Assembly: GCA_033557675.1 (NCBI GenBank)
Contig: JAWQRM010000191.1
Coordinates: 1 to 26,948, forward strand
DNA: 26,948 nt
Source: Coptodactyla brooksi
Taxonomy: Eukaryota > Arthropoda > Insecta > Coleoptera > Scarabaeidae
Direction of reading: 5' to 3'
How positions within the stretch are numbered: the stretch's first letter is position 1; every line of letters begins with the position of its first letter. The position numbers and the translations under genes were made by a program. The notes beneath the pieces were generated by a model. The model had not been told where the DNA came from, made no database searches, and was given only the letters and a program-made list of their open reading frames with translations. Of the stretch, positions 1 through 9,397 are shown piece after piece.

Positions 1-38
<38 letters not shown>
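1..38. repeat. (TA)n microsatellite
   Basis: An almost pure run of alternating T and A opens the window, followed shortly (about 50-60) by a CT-rich run. It is a simple sequence repeat cut by the window edge, so its full length is unknown. Confidence 0.95.
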
Positions 39-39
<1 letters not shown>

Positions 40-445
40 CTTTTTCAAACTCTCTCTCTGGTTTATGTGATTTAATTGACCTCTACGTCCTGTATATCTT
101 TATATCATTATCCAAATATTCTTCTTCTCCCTTCACCTTAAACTTCTGTGCATAGTGTGATCTCCATGTCTCCAAAATGCCCATCATGCTTATTTTTACC
201 TGGTCATTAGTGTCTTTTATTCCCCTCATTTCATTTTTTCTTATTTCCTTCATCTGATCTTGCTTCAACAGAAACTATTGTCGTCTTTATAGCTTTTGTT
301 CAGTTCTTGTCCAAATTGCATATAACTATTCTTTCTTGATTCTCTAATAAGTATTTCGACAATTATAAATAAGCCAACAAATTCGCAAATAAAACAGTAA
401 GCAGTTTTTCTAGAATTGAGTGATGCCTTAATCTATAATACTTGA

Positions 446-631
446 AAAGAAGCTATCGAAGTAAATATTACAGATAGAGCTGTGGTTGCTGTTTTTGATG
501 TCACCTGGCGTAAATGGAGAAATACATCAAATAATGGTGTACTCATGCAGACATCATTCAATACTAGCAAAGTATTTCACTTTGTGTGCTTATCCGAATT
601 TTGTGAAGGATATACCGATAGACATTGTTAA
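446..631 (+). pseudogene. Mutator-like (MULE-type) transposase fragment
   Basis: One plus-strand frame, open from 446 to the stop at 629-631, reads as a short stretch containing VVAVFDVTWRKW, then a conserved-looking NTSNNGV, a TSKVFHF segment and LSEFC. Insect Mutator-like transposases carry a similar block: a DGTW-type motif holding the first catalytic Asp, a TS-xx-GV turn, a T-G-KV strand and an L-S-x-x-C segment. Here the Asp of DVTW is kept and the G is replaced by V. There is no start codon and nothing recognisable before or after it; the open stretch at 725-964 does not continue the family. It is therefore a fragment. The family call rests on pattern memory only and is moderate. Confidence 0.42.
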
Positions 632-639
632 AAATAAAT

Positions 640-1800
640 TTTGCTGACTAGTATCCTCAAACCTTGATGTGGTGAATATGTCCAGAAATGCATGAGCGCT
701 CATCTAAGAAAATTAAAACATTAAATGAAGAGAAAACCATCAAAAGTTTTTCAATTGATAACCTTACTTGGTATTAATGACCAATTACAAGTGTTAATAT
801 TAACTCGTAAATTATTTCAATTAATGGCACCAAGGGAGTGCACGATTGTGATGTGGCACATACGGCCTACATCAGTTATGAAAGGTTCATTGGCTAAAAT
901 TCAAAAATTAATTATCGTTAGAAAGTTTATAGCGTCGGATCAAAAGTACATTATTGTGGTTTAGACAATTCGCATTATACGGTGTTACATTAGACATTAT
1001 TACTTTCGAGAAATCTAAGTTTACACGTAACTATGTGTTGGATAAAGTGTTGAACTTTTCGTAACTAATAAAACGGAGGTATGTGGTCTCGTGGTCACTA
1101 AAGCCAACAACACGTTAACCACAACAAGATTGTTTAAAATCTCGACATGTGTTTCGGTTTTTCTAATAAACTTTCTTCAGGACAATGCTTTTAAATAAGT
1201 ATAAAGTATTTCAAGTTGATATCTAGAAATTATCTCTTCACTTTCCTACTTCCCACATCATAATGTTCGCAATAATAATTTATTTTTCCTAGAGTGTTTC
1301 CGTTTGAATTTAAGTTAACGTCTAAAATTTGAAATTCCTTAAAATTATATATCCTTTTTACTTTCTCGGGTCACTATCGCCACGCATAAATGTCGTTTTA
1401 TGTAATATTCTACGCTTTCTGACATTTCATGGGTGCTGTTATGTAAATTAGGCGAGGCAGGAAATAAATTTATTTCCACTTATTATATAAACTGCTTTAT
1501 AAATGAATGGATAAATATAAATAAATAAATAATACACCAGTAATATCATCCAGTAATATAATTGGTCGATATAAATGTTATACTTCGGCTGCTGTAGTCT
1601 TGGTGAAACTCTATATTCCAAGGAGGAAACCGCATTAGGATACTTTCACAGATATCATCTGCCTTATTATAACAAGTAGCGATGCAGGACATATACCTAT
1701 AATATGTTTGATAACAACAATCGTTAAAACCACTTTATACGTTTTCGAATATAATAATACAACTTTTATCCTTTATTTTGTTCATCCATAGGATGTCATC
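640..1800. other. No recognisable gene
   Basis: AT-rich sequence with only short open frames. The 79-codon frame at 725-964 has no motif I know and no codon character unlike chance. No terminal repeats or RNA genes were seen. Confidence 0.5.
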
Positions 1801-2092
1801 ATATCGTTTACAAAACTTTAAGCTAGCGCACTCTTGCTAAACTTCCAATTGCTGACAAAAAACTGATCCAAGTCATTTTTGACGATAGGATCTGGAGAAT
1901 GTGGTAGGTATGGTAGTACTTCCTATCCAAGTTGTAAAAGCTTTTGGCGAGCTACCAAATTGGTATGCGGTCTCGCATTATCTTGGTGGAACACTATACC
2001 TTTTCCATTGATCAATACTGGTCTTTTCGGTTTGAGTGAATCATGCCATTTGTCCAGCTGATAATAGTACACTTTAAAATTGAATAGTACAC
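1801..2092 (-). pseudogene. mariner transposase C-terminal fragment
   Basis: Read on the minus strand from about 2092, the sequence gives YYYQLDKWHDSLKPKRPVL, then FHQDNARPHT, then ARQKLLQLG and PYLPHSPDP. This is the centre of a mariner catalytic domain: the HQDNARPHT block carries the second Asp, and the HSPD block normally leads into the third Asp (PSD). Here the sequence jumps from HSPDP directly into a DLDQFF-like segment, so the part with the third Asp seems deleted, and a TAG-type stop follows. The N-terminal helix-turn-helix domain and first Asp are absent. This mariner is of the HQDNARPHT type and differs from the copies at 12563 and 22761, which have HDNAPPH. It is dead. Its upstream border merges with a repeat patch that shares the ACACTTTAAAATTG segment. 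Confidence 0.8.
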
Positions 2093-2285
2093 TTTAAAAT
2101 TGAAAGAGCTTCCAAAAATTTTGCAAACCAGTTTGCAAAAAATCATGCAATTTATTTGTCCTGTTGATGACAGTACACTTTAGAATTGATTGTGGTATTT
2201 TCCCAAAAATTTTGAAAAGAGCTCCCAAAGATTTTGCAAACTTGCAAAAAATTTTTGTAAGTTTGCAAAAAATTTTACACACCAG
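2059..2285. repeat. Degenerate direct-repeat patch
   Basis: The segment AGTACACTTTAAAATTG occurs at about 2066 and 2089 and, with one change, near 2170. Each of the last two copies is followed by AGAGCTYCCAAARATTTTGCAAAC and by runs of TTGCAAA and GCAAAAAAT. This looks like an imperfect duplication of a unit of roughly 90-110 bp, plus a local duplication of the mariner fragment edge. The minus-strand 68-codon open frame across it is a by-product of the repeats. Confidence 0.6.
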
Positions 2286-2299
2286 TTTTGACACTGGCA

Positions 2300-3815
2300 T
2301 TCTGTCAATATATCTTCTCCATACATATTGACTAATTCTTTTCTCGCTTAAACGGCATTTTTACCTTTTTTTATAATAAAATAAAAAATAATGTAATAAA
2401 AAATATGCCAAAAATGTCGTTTTTGATTCTCCATGTTTCATAAGACACAAAAAGAAAACAATTGCACAGAACCAAACAAAATACTTTCACACATAAACTT
2501 TGCGATGTCAACTGTCAGAATATACCTATAATGCATATACGGTTTAAAATAAAGTTGGTTGGTTAAAATACAACTAACTGCGAAGAAAAAACTAAATTAC
2601 TTTCTGTACAACCCAATACTATAATAGCCCACTTTACCCTTAATGTCAACGAACTATTCATTTCGCGGATGAGACGTACATTGAGAATAAACTTTCATCG
2701 AACCGTCGATCTTCCGCAAGATATGTCATAGTTCACCAAGATATTGTTAGAAAGACCAATAGACGTAACGTTCACCAATTTTATTCACTATACCATGAAT
2801 GATATAACCTCTTTGCCCCATAAATTAGGTAATAACGCCGACAGGCCTTAAGTAGAATAGAGTGTTCGTCTGCTCAGAATTGCATTCACCTGAAAGTCGA
2901 TACGTTATTCCTTTACCCGCCTGCAATTAATAGAACGTGACAATTTGCATAATAACTTTAATTATGAGCCAATACATAATTTATGCTCATGTTGGGTTTA
3001 TGCATATACTCATTAAGTTGCAAAATAGACAGGAGTAAGTACAGTGTCCATTTAGGTTTATTTACGATAAATGTTGTTTATTTTGTTGTTCTATACGATA
3101 TGACAATTATTGCAGCGAAATTACACAACTTTGCCTGGATATATTGAATGTGAATTTGAACTCGTATTTCACATTGATCCAAAATGTGTAATGGATTTTA
3201 TATATTATGTAAAGTTGTGCTACAACTAGATACGTTAAGTCTGTACTACTGCAGATAGTCAATTGAGATGTTAGCTGGCGTTGAACAGCCTGAGGTAACC
3301 TGGTATTTGATGAATATTAGCTTAAAGTTAAACAATAATCACCACCACATCAAAACTAAATAATATCTGCTGGATGCAGCTTTTGATAATTAAGCTAGCA
3401 CTATCTCGAGCGACGAAATAGTGATGAAAGAAGGTCAAAACGTGAATTACATAGCCCGTATCACTATTTACAAGATACGTTGGATAGAACATTTATATAA
3501 ACATAGATTGAAAACACACCCAAGAGGGTGCGTTTTCTCAGGATTTTCTCAACACGGTAAATCCTGGAAAGTTTCTTTTCTTTATAAATGTAGAGGATAT
3601 AATAATTAGTTGTCGATCCATTGCACAACCAAGGTGATCATAAATGGGATCAATTGAAAACATGACAGACAACAATTTATAAAACCAAGAATTATCATTA
3701 ATTCATTTATGAATGTTCTACAACAGATGAAGGCCAGAAATTTTTTAAAGCTTCTGCGGAAGTTTGAAAAATTCTGATTTTCAATGAATTAACCCACAGA
3801 ATCGTAAAACATTCT
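2300..3815. other. No recognisable gene
   Basis: AT-rich sequence without long frames. The 62-codon plus frame at 3421-3609 contains EGQNVNYIAR, faintly like the start of a helix-turn-helix, but nothing after it supports a transposase. No paired termini were seen. Confidence 0.45.
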
Positions 3816-3882
3816 TTAACCCTGCTGTTCTCCTTAGATTTACTACCTACTAGTCCTTTGGGTCATAATGACCCGATGTAAA
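3816..3882 (+). repeat. piggyBac left terminal repeat, outer copy
   Basis: TTAA, then CCCTGCTGTTCTCC, a spacer, and the palindrome-like GGGTCATAATGACCCG. It pairs with the inverted copy at about 6158-6197. Confidence 0.8.
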
Positions 3883-4149
3883 CGTGCTCACATTCATTGT
3901 TGTTTAATCAGGTGATGTTCATGTCTATTTTCCGCTTTTTAAGCTTTTCTTTTCATTTAAGTTAGAATCTTCAACACTTCATCAATTATTTTTATTATGT
4001 GTCGAATCCTTACTAATTTTCATCACATTTTCATGCAAATTTATTTGGCACTACATTCACAGTTTGTAGTGTCTGTACAAGCATCTATTGGATTATTATA
4101 CCATTTATATCCTTACATTGTTCATAGGTTGTGACAAAAGGTTCACAGA

Positions 4150-4216
4150 TTAACCCAGCGGTTCTCTTTAGTTTTATTATACACTTGCAGTCGTTCGGGT
4201 CATAGCGGCCCGATGT
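4150..4216 (+). repeat. piggyBac left terminal repeat, inner copy
   Basis: TTAACCCAGCGGTTCTCTTTAG with a spacer of the same length as in the outer copy, then CGGGTCATAGCGGCCCGATG. It is diverged from the 3816 copy but aligns along the whole length, including the trailing CCCGATGTA. Confidence 0.75.
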
Positions 4217-4410
4217 ATGCAGGTACAGGAGGATTGTTAAGAATAGCTCGAAATTAATATATTGTGATTTTATTGCAGTACATAAACGCAAACACCGATG
4301 AAAAGCAATTTTATTACTAACAAAATTAAAATATAATATAATAAAAAATATTATAAACACTAAATCTAAAAACAAGAGAGAATATCAAATAAATTCTGAT
4401 GTGCATCCAA

Positions 4411-5880
4411 CTATTGCCTAATCTTTACACTGATGACAATAACACACCACATGAACCTGACACAAATATTTATTACACTTACACATGTTATACTTGTTTT
4501 ATTGTCACATTTTGATGGAGACATATTACATCGTGCTCTTTTAGTTTTATTGATTGCACCAGATATGGATGGCACTGCTACTTCGCCACGTTGATCTTCA
4601 ACTTTCTTTAGTACGGTAGTAGCTTGTTGAGTATGAGGTTTATGTTCTCTTGATATCATATAGGGAGTTACCATCAGTTTGCCCAATTGTTCCAGAAATA
4701 GTGTCCTTGTACAGAATGTTCTTATTCCAATCTGGATTTATTTCTCTCCATAACACACATACATTATAAGCACTAACATCAAGTATATTACAGAACAAAA
4801 TAAGAGGCCATCGATTGGTTTTTCTGGTAAAATAAAAAGTAGAACTCTGCACTTCTTTACTTATTGTAATCACGGCAAGTTGGGGTTTATTTTTTCTAAC
4901 CGTGCCTAGCATTGTCAGTTTTCTTTTGAGGAGCATTTTTCCTAATGTTTTGGACGTGAAAAAATTAGCACATGTAACATTTTGCCCCCAAGTTCATATG
5001 TTTGGTCTAAAGCTACTCGCATCCCTTGATTTTTTTTCTGGTGCTTCAGCCGGACATTTTCCCGTATAAACTTGAACTTTCCTGGCGGAGGAACGACCAC
5101 TGTCACAAAGAGTCCATAGTTTGGTGCCATATTTTGATGGCTTGCTGGGAATATACTATTTGAAAGAAGTCTTCTAAAGTCAATAAGTTGTTCAACAGTA
5201 ACATTATCACCTATATTGTACAATTTATGCATAATTTCTATCCACTTCTCCCAAAACTCCCTTATAGGATCTAACTAGTCACTTGCTCTCCATTGTTGAC
5301 CTTACGACCTTAACGTAACAGGCGTGATATTCGATAAAAAGCTTTCAATGACATCGTTGCACGAAAAATAAGATCAACCGGTTTCTGCATCCCACAAACT
5401 TTTTGTTGATTCGCCGTGTGATTTATAAACTCCTGCCAACAACAATCCTATATATACTTGTATTATAATATTATCCAGATCTTCCCAATCGCATTCGTAC
5501 ACTCTTAGACCTTCAATACTGCTCATTTTCAACACAATATTTTCAAGAGTAAGGTTCACGATTACTTAAAGGCAGATAAAATATCCTTCACTCTTGATAT
5601 GGCATACCTAGTTGGACCAGGAGCAATTTTTATTATATTTTGACAAGATGCACGTTCACTTTGGGAGAAGCTTCTAACATCCAAGATATAACTTTGTCTT
5701 TTGACTGTACATGAACCACAGTATTTGTTTGCACTACGTCATTATCTGAAGAATCATAGTCTGCTTCAGATTTCTCATAGTCGGTATCATCCCTGGTATG
5801 ATTTTCAACCTCAGAAGTATCTTTATCGTCGGTTGCATTTGCACGTAGCTCTGCTATTCCTTCATGAGATAGAAATGGCG
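4411..5880 (-). pseudogene. piggyBac transposase pseudogene (DDE_Tnp_1_7 type)
   Basis: Minus-strand pieces in several frames line up in piggyBac order. First comes an acidic N-terminal stretch (about 5880-5700). Next is an IKIAPGPTRYAISRVKD-like segment (about 5580-5640), then FIGLLLAGVY-type VYIGLLLAGVYKSHGES and SLWDAETG (5374-5460). DNVTVEQLIDFR follows, with a frame-shifted KLWTLCDSG holding the first Asp (near 5110), then NQGMRVALDQTYELGGK, CANFFTS and LLKRKLTMLGTVRKNKP. The last pieces are NRWPLILFCNILDVSAYN and a Cys-rich tail (RARCNM..PSKCDNKTSITCVS) whose last cysteines lie in another frame. The second catalytic Asp (normally CDN) is Ala. The segment that normally holds the KGGVD Asp is deleted between FYFT and RKTNRWPL. 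With several frameshifts as well, it cannot be active. Confidence 0.85.
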
Positions 5881-5943
5881 ATAAAAAGGGATAAAAAGAA
5901 AAGTGCGCTGTCCGCGTTCCCTATTTATATGATATATTAGTGC

Positions 5944-5983
5944 ACATGCACAGACATGCCTAGACATGCACAGGCTTGCATAT
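5944..5983. repeat. 10-bp tandem repeat near piggyBac 5' end
   Basis: About four units of ACATGCACAG / ACATGCCTAG / ACATGCACAG / GCTTGCATAT sit between the transposase N-terminus and the right terminal repeat. Short subterminal repeats are common in piggyBac-type elements; any role in transposase binding is inference. Confidence 0.6.
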
Positions 5984-6157
5984 TCGACCAGTATGAATGC
6001 ATAATCTCGTTGGTTGCTATATAGTTATAACACACTTAATAATTTCTTGTAAAAACTAGTTTCTTGTAAAAATTATACTTTTCGCATCAGCAAACAAAGT
6101 CACAAAATCTTGGAAACAAATAATGAAAGATAACAAAGTTATAGAATCTGAAAATCC

Positions 6158-6197
6158 GTTTCGGGTCATATTGACCCGAGGAGCACAGCAGGTTGAA
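6158..6197 (-). repeat. piggyBac right terminal repeat
   Basis: Plus strand shows CGGGTCATATTGACCCG followed by AGGAGCACAGCAGGTTGAA, the reverse complement of the left end pattern. Confidence 0.8.
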
Positions 6198-6199
6198 TG

Positions 6200-6910
6200 T
6201 GTAACAGTTACTCGTTATTTCTAAGAAAATTGTAATAAATCATTAAATTGCAATAATAGATCCATCATCCTTTAATTATATATTTCAGGTAGTATGAATG
6301 AGTGTACATTTCCGTTTCGCTCTGTTTTATGTCGCTTAATTAGATCCTTCCGTTGCATAATCTGTAATAGCGGAACTTGAAAGATCTCGAAAACCTCGAC
6401 GGCAACAATTATGGATGTGCCATTATTTCACCTTGCGAGAAATGCAACAACACTTAGCCTGCATTGTAGAACAATGCACAGCGCCGGATTGGCCGTTTTG
6501 TAATATCTGGCATTTACTCAAGCATGAATTTAGAAGAATCGCCTCCACTTAGAGATATGGATCTCCGTTAATTATTCCTGACTATTCAAATGGCCCAAGA
6601 AGCACGAGGACGTGCAATTGTTACAGGTATAGTTACAAGTATTCAGATGATGCATTGTTTTGCGGAATACCTTGGATTTTGGGTTAAGATCATAGCTAAA
6701 GTCTGCTCGAACCATTATTTGTATACCTGCAAAAAATCTAGATGTACACAAAAATCTATAAATACGCTAATATGTTAAGCACGATTATATTTTAGAAAAA
6801 ATGTAGTATCAACATGTCACGTGAGATAAACTTGCTTTATAACAAACCACTGTTACTGTGACAGTAACAGTTATACAAGTTATACAGCCATGAAGTCTTG
6901 AATATATATA
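6200..6910. other. No recognisable gene; contains a 10-bp inverted repeat
   Basis: No coding motif found; the 62-codon frame at 6590-6778 is unrecognised. A perfect inverted repeat ACTGTTACTG / CAGTAACAGT with a 3-nt loop lies at 6849-6871, followed by a doubled GTTATACA. Confidence 0.5.
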
Positions 6911-6947
6911 TATTACCACTAAAGTGCACAAATCAGTTATTCTACGT

Positions 6948-7111
6948 ATTACCTAGGTAATCTGTAGGTTAACTGGAGTGATCCATTAAAGTGCTGAAAA
7001 TTGTTTCATTTCTCACATCACCTAGGTAATCTGTAAATTACCCAAATAATCTGCACATTACCTATTAGGCACTCGTTAATCTGGACATTACCTACTAGAC
7101 ACTCGTTAAAG
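6948..7111. repeat. Five imperfect direct repeats
   Basis: Copies start at about 6948, 7018, 7037, 7057 and 7087. The shared core is ATTACCTA followed by GTAATCTG. The first contains the perfect palindrome TTACCTAGGTAA, and the last two are longer, with an inserted ACTCGTTAA. They lie just past the 3' end of the integrase gene, as subterminal repeats of a transposon would. Confidence 0.65.
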
Positions 7112-7349
7112 TGAGAATAAGATCTTCGCAGGAACAACACTAACGTTTCTGTGCGCTTAAATTAACATAATATTATTTATTTATTTTTCGATATCTAAAA
7201 AATCAAACAATTAACAAATTAGTTGATAGAATTAATCATCAAACAATTAAACTATAATGCAAAGAATCAAACGGTTTAAAATATTATTACAATTAAGGAA
7301 ATGAATTTGCAAAATACATGATAGAATTATGCTTACTTATTAGTGCACT

Positions 7350-8983
7350 TTAAAGATTGGTGACACTTTGAATTACATAGCAATTGATTTTTGCGACAAG
7401 AACACCTAACATATTTGTGGTAAATTTTGATTGGCAGTTACATTTTCTGAAATCATGTTCAGTACCAAGGGATTGTTTTATTGCTGTTGGACGTAAAAAT
7501 ATTTCTACAGCAAGAACATCCTCTTTCGTTAAAAATCTCTCTTTGCCAACACTGAATTCAGATCTTGCATAGAATGGTTTTAAAGTATCCGTTTTAGTAC
7601 CAAGCCTATAAAAGCCATCCTCTATTTTACTAAGAACCACAGCTAAACTCGAGCGGGCATCAGTTTTTGCTCTGTCTACTTGGGGTACTTTAATTCTCAC
7701 AGTGACACCTTCGATATTTGGGTGCTTTGCATTAGAAACTGCTAACATTTTCTTTGCTTGCTCTTCTAAACCTTTCTTGGCTTCATCACGCTGTATTTTC
7801 TTTTCCATACTCTTCTTACAGACGTCGCACAATACATTCTTAACATACCCTTCCTCTTCAGGGTCTATTTCACCACAAATTACGTGAACAAACATGTGAG
7901 ATGATTTACCCTTGTGAGCACCTGATGCTACTTTTGAGCAAACAATACAGACCATGTCTTGTATAGTCCTCATTACAGACTCTGTACGAAACTGTGATGG
8001 TGATTCTGCTGAAGTTGAGGGTACCTCAGTGATGACCCAACATGCAGAGGCGATTCCTTGGAGGTGCAGGGTAACAATATTTTTCATAACTGTATTCTCA
8101 ATAAACGATATAGTTGATTCTGTAGAAGCAGGGAATAACGGAATGTCATCAGCCATCCAACTGGTGAACATGTTTTCAACGCCTTCAATTGCTCGCTCGA
8201 CACTTCCTTGACTTTGGTTGTGTCTAGGTTTGACATTAACCATTTTAATTTCTGGCCACAATTGTGTTACATATTCTAAGATTTTATTACAAAATTCGTG
8301 TCCGTTATCAGAACGCAAAATGCTTGGAGCGCCAAAAAGCAGAAAAATATCAAGCAAGTTATAGGCTACTTCATCAACCCGTTTTGATGTGAGCGGTTTC
8401 ATTATAACAAATTTTTTTAAGTGGTCTTGGTATGCGAGAAGAAACTTCAACTTTCCATCGATGAAAATTTCAATGCGATGAGATAATCGGCTCTCCCTTT
8501 TTTCGCACTTTTTTGTTTTTGTTGGCAAGGTTCACATAAATCCAAAAACATTTTTATTTGGGCTCGGGTTATGTTTTTATAAAGAGTATTTAATTGCTTC
8601 ATCATTATGTCTCTTTCACCGTGGCCAATTGACAAATGAGTCCAACAATTCTTCGACATGGACAAGCTTTTCCAGCTTGTCCAGCTTTCCAGCTTTTTTA
8701 GAGCATTGGATAACGGCCCATTGAGTTTTTCACAGCCTTGTACAGTCAACACATCATACCTTTGCATTATTCGATAATGTCGTGATGATTCTTTCTTCTT
8801 GGAAACTTTCATTTGTTTTACATCTTCAATTGTGGAATCATACTTTCGTTTTGTCATTAAAACACTATTACATTTTGAATCTTCGCTAACGAGGTTTGCG
8901 AAGAATCTTTTCTTCATTTTACTTACCAATTCGGTGCTTGCTTGCATACTAGGAGCTAAATTTATCTGCTTTAAAAAAATCAT
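7350..8983 (-). CDS. KRBA2/SCAND3-like integrase, two overlapping frames
   Basis: Two minus-strand frames make one gene. The upstream frame (8447-8983, 178 codons) ends with an integrase zinc-binding domain: H116, H121, C150 and C153 in THLSIGHGERD and CEPCQQKQK. The downstream frame (7350-8528, 392 codons) has FLLAYQDHLKKF and IFLLFGAPSILRSDNGHEF with catalytic Asp74, then KPRHNQSQGSVER with Glu111. A Cys/His zinc-finger follows (C194, C197, H205, H211, H215, C218, C234, C237), then a basic helical stretch, HPNIEGVTVRIKVP and FRKCNCQSKFTTNM. The part that should join the two frames, where the family has its first catalytic Asp, looks shortened, so the integrase core is probably inactive. A frameshift near 7405 moves the final Cys-rich tail (RCSCRKNQLLCNSKCHQSL) out of frame. 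Proteins of this kind occur in large numbers as transposons in insects and as single host genes (KRBA2, SCAND3) in vertebrates. Here a recent transposon copy is most likely. Confidence 0.82.
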
Positions 8984-9095
8984 GACAAATTCACGTGATA
9001 ACAGGCAGAAACGAATTTGAAAATAGAATTAGCTATGCTACGCGCACTGGTAGCCGACGCAAATTATGAGAAATATTACGGCTAAATATAAAACG

Positions 9096-9135
9096 GCTCG
9101 AAAGTCGTTAATGTGCACATTAATGGCTTTCGAGC
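9096..9135. repeat. 40-bp near-perfect palindrome
   Basis: Two 20-nt arms (GCTCGAAAG..TTAATGTG) meet without a spacer at GTGCAC; 18 of 20 positions pair. It sits about 110 bp beyond the start of the integrase gene. It could be a terminus, a head-to-head junction of two terminal repeats, or a regulatory site. Confidence 0.85.
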
Positions 9136-9397
9136 TTTAATAGGGGAACATACACACAACATATACGTGGTAAGTCTAATTATACTCTAAACGTTAAAAG
9201 TTAGGAAGAAACAACATCAACTTAGACGTTACGGGTTATACAGTACGCGTCACGCAAAACTCGGCATAGAGAAAGCTGTCCGTCCGGTAGGCGGCGCCAT
9301 GCTGGCCTTTAAAAAATTCAAGGGGGGAATAAAAGTGTTTTCTTTCAATTTTTTAATATGTTCGTCGCTGAGTGCGTAAAAAACAAATTTGATTTTA

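Larger units (their letters stand above)
3816..6197 (-). mobile_element. piggyBac-type DNA transposon, defective
   Basis: The left end at 3816 is a TTAA followed by CCCTGCTGTTCTCCTTAG, and about 40 bp further in lies GGGTCATAATGACCCG. The right end, read on the minus strand from about 6193, is ACCTGCTGTGCTCCTCGGG running into GGGTCAATATGACCCG. The right target site reads TTGAA, so it looks mutated from TTAA. The length of about 2.4 kb fits the family. A similar left end (TTAACCCAGCGGTTCTCTTTAG and GGGTCATAGCGGCCCG) recurs at 4150-4215. Either the unit has a duplicated end, or the segment 3816-4149 belongs to another copy. A transposase pseudogene fills the interior on the minus strand. Confidence 0.85.
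6911..9135 (-). mobile_element. Candidate KRBA2/SCAND3-type integrase element
   Basis: This is inferred as one unit because non-coding structures flank the integrase gene. Five direct repeats plus an ATTACCACTAAAGTGCAC segment lie downstream of the stop (6911-7111). A 40-bp palindrome lies upstream of the start (9096-9135). Both sides share a TCGTTAAWGTG-like core, and the left AAAGTGCACA resembles the palindrome centre AATGTGCACATT. Exact ends and a target-site duplication could not be defined, so the borders are tentative. Confidence 0.4.

Noticed and set aside
83..268. 61-codon minus frame with a charged, helical look (ETWRSHYAQKFKVKGEEEY), faintly like a LINE linker region
   Set aside because: No RT, endonuclease or zinc-knuckle motif nearby; too short to tell from chance.
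3421..3609. EGQNVNYIAR as a Tc1-like helix-turn-helix
   Set aside because: The following sequence does not continue into a known domain; similarity is a few residues only.
7384..8211. Plus-strand frames of 61-85 codons
   Set aside because: Antisense shadows of the KRBA2-like integrase gene.
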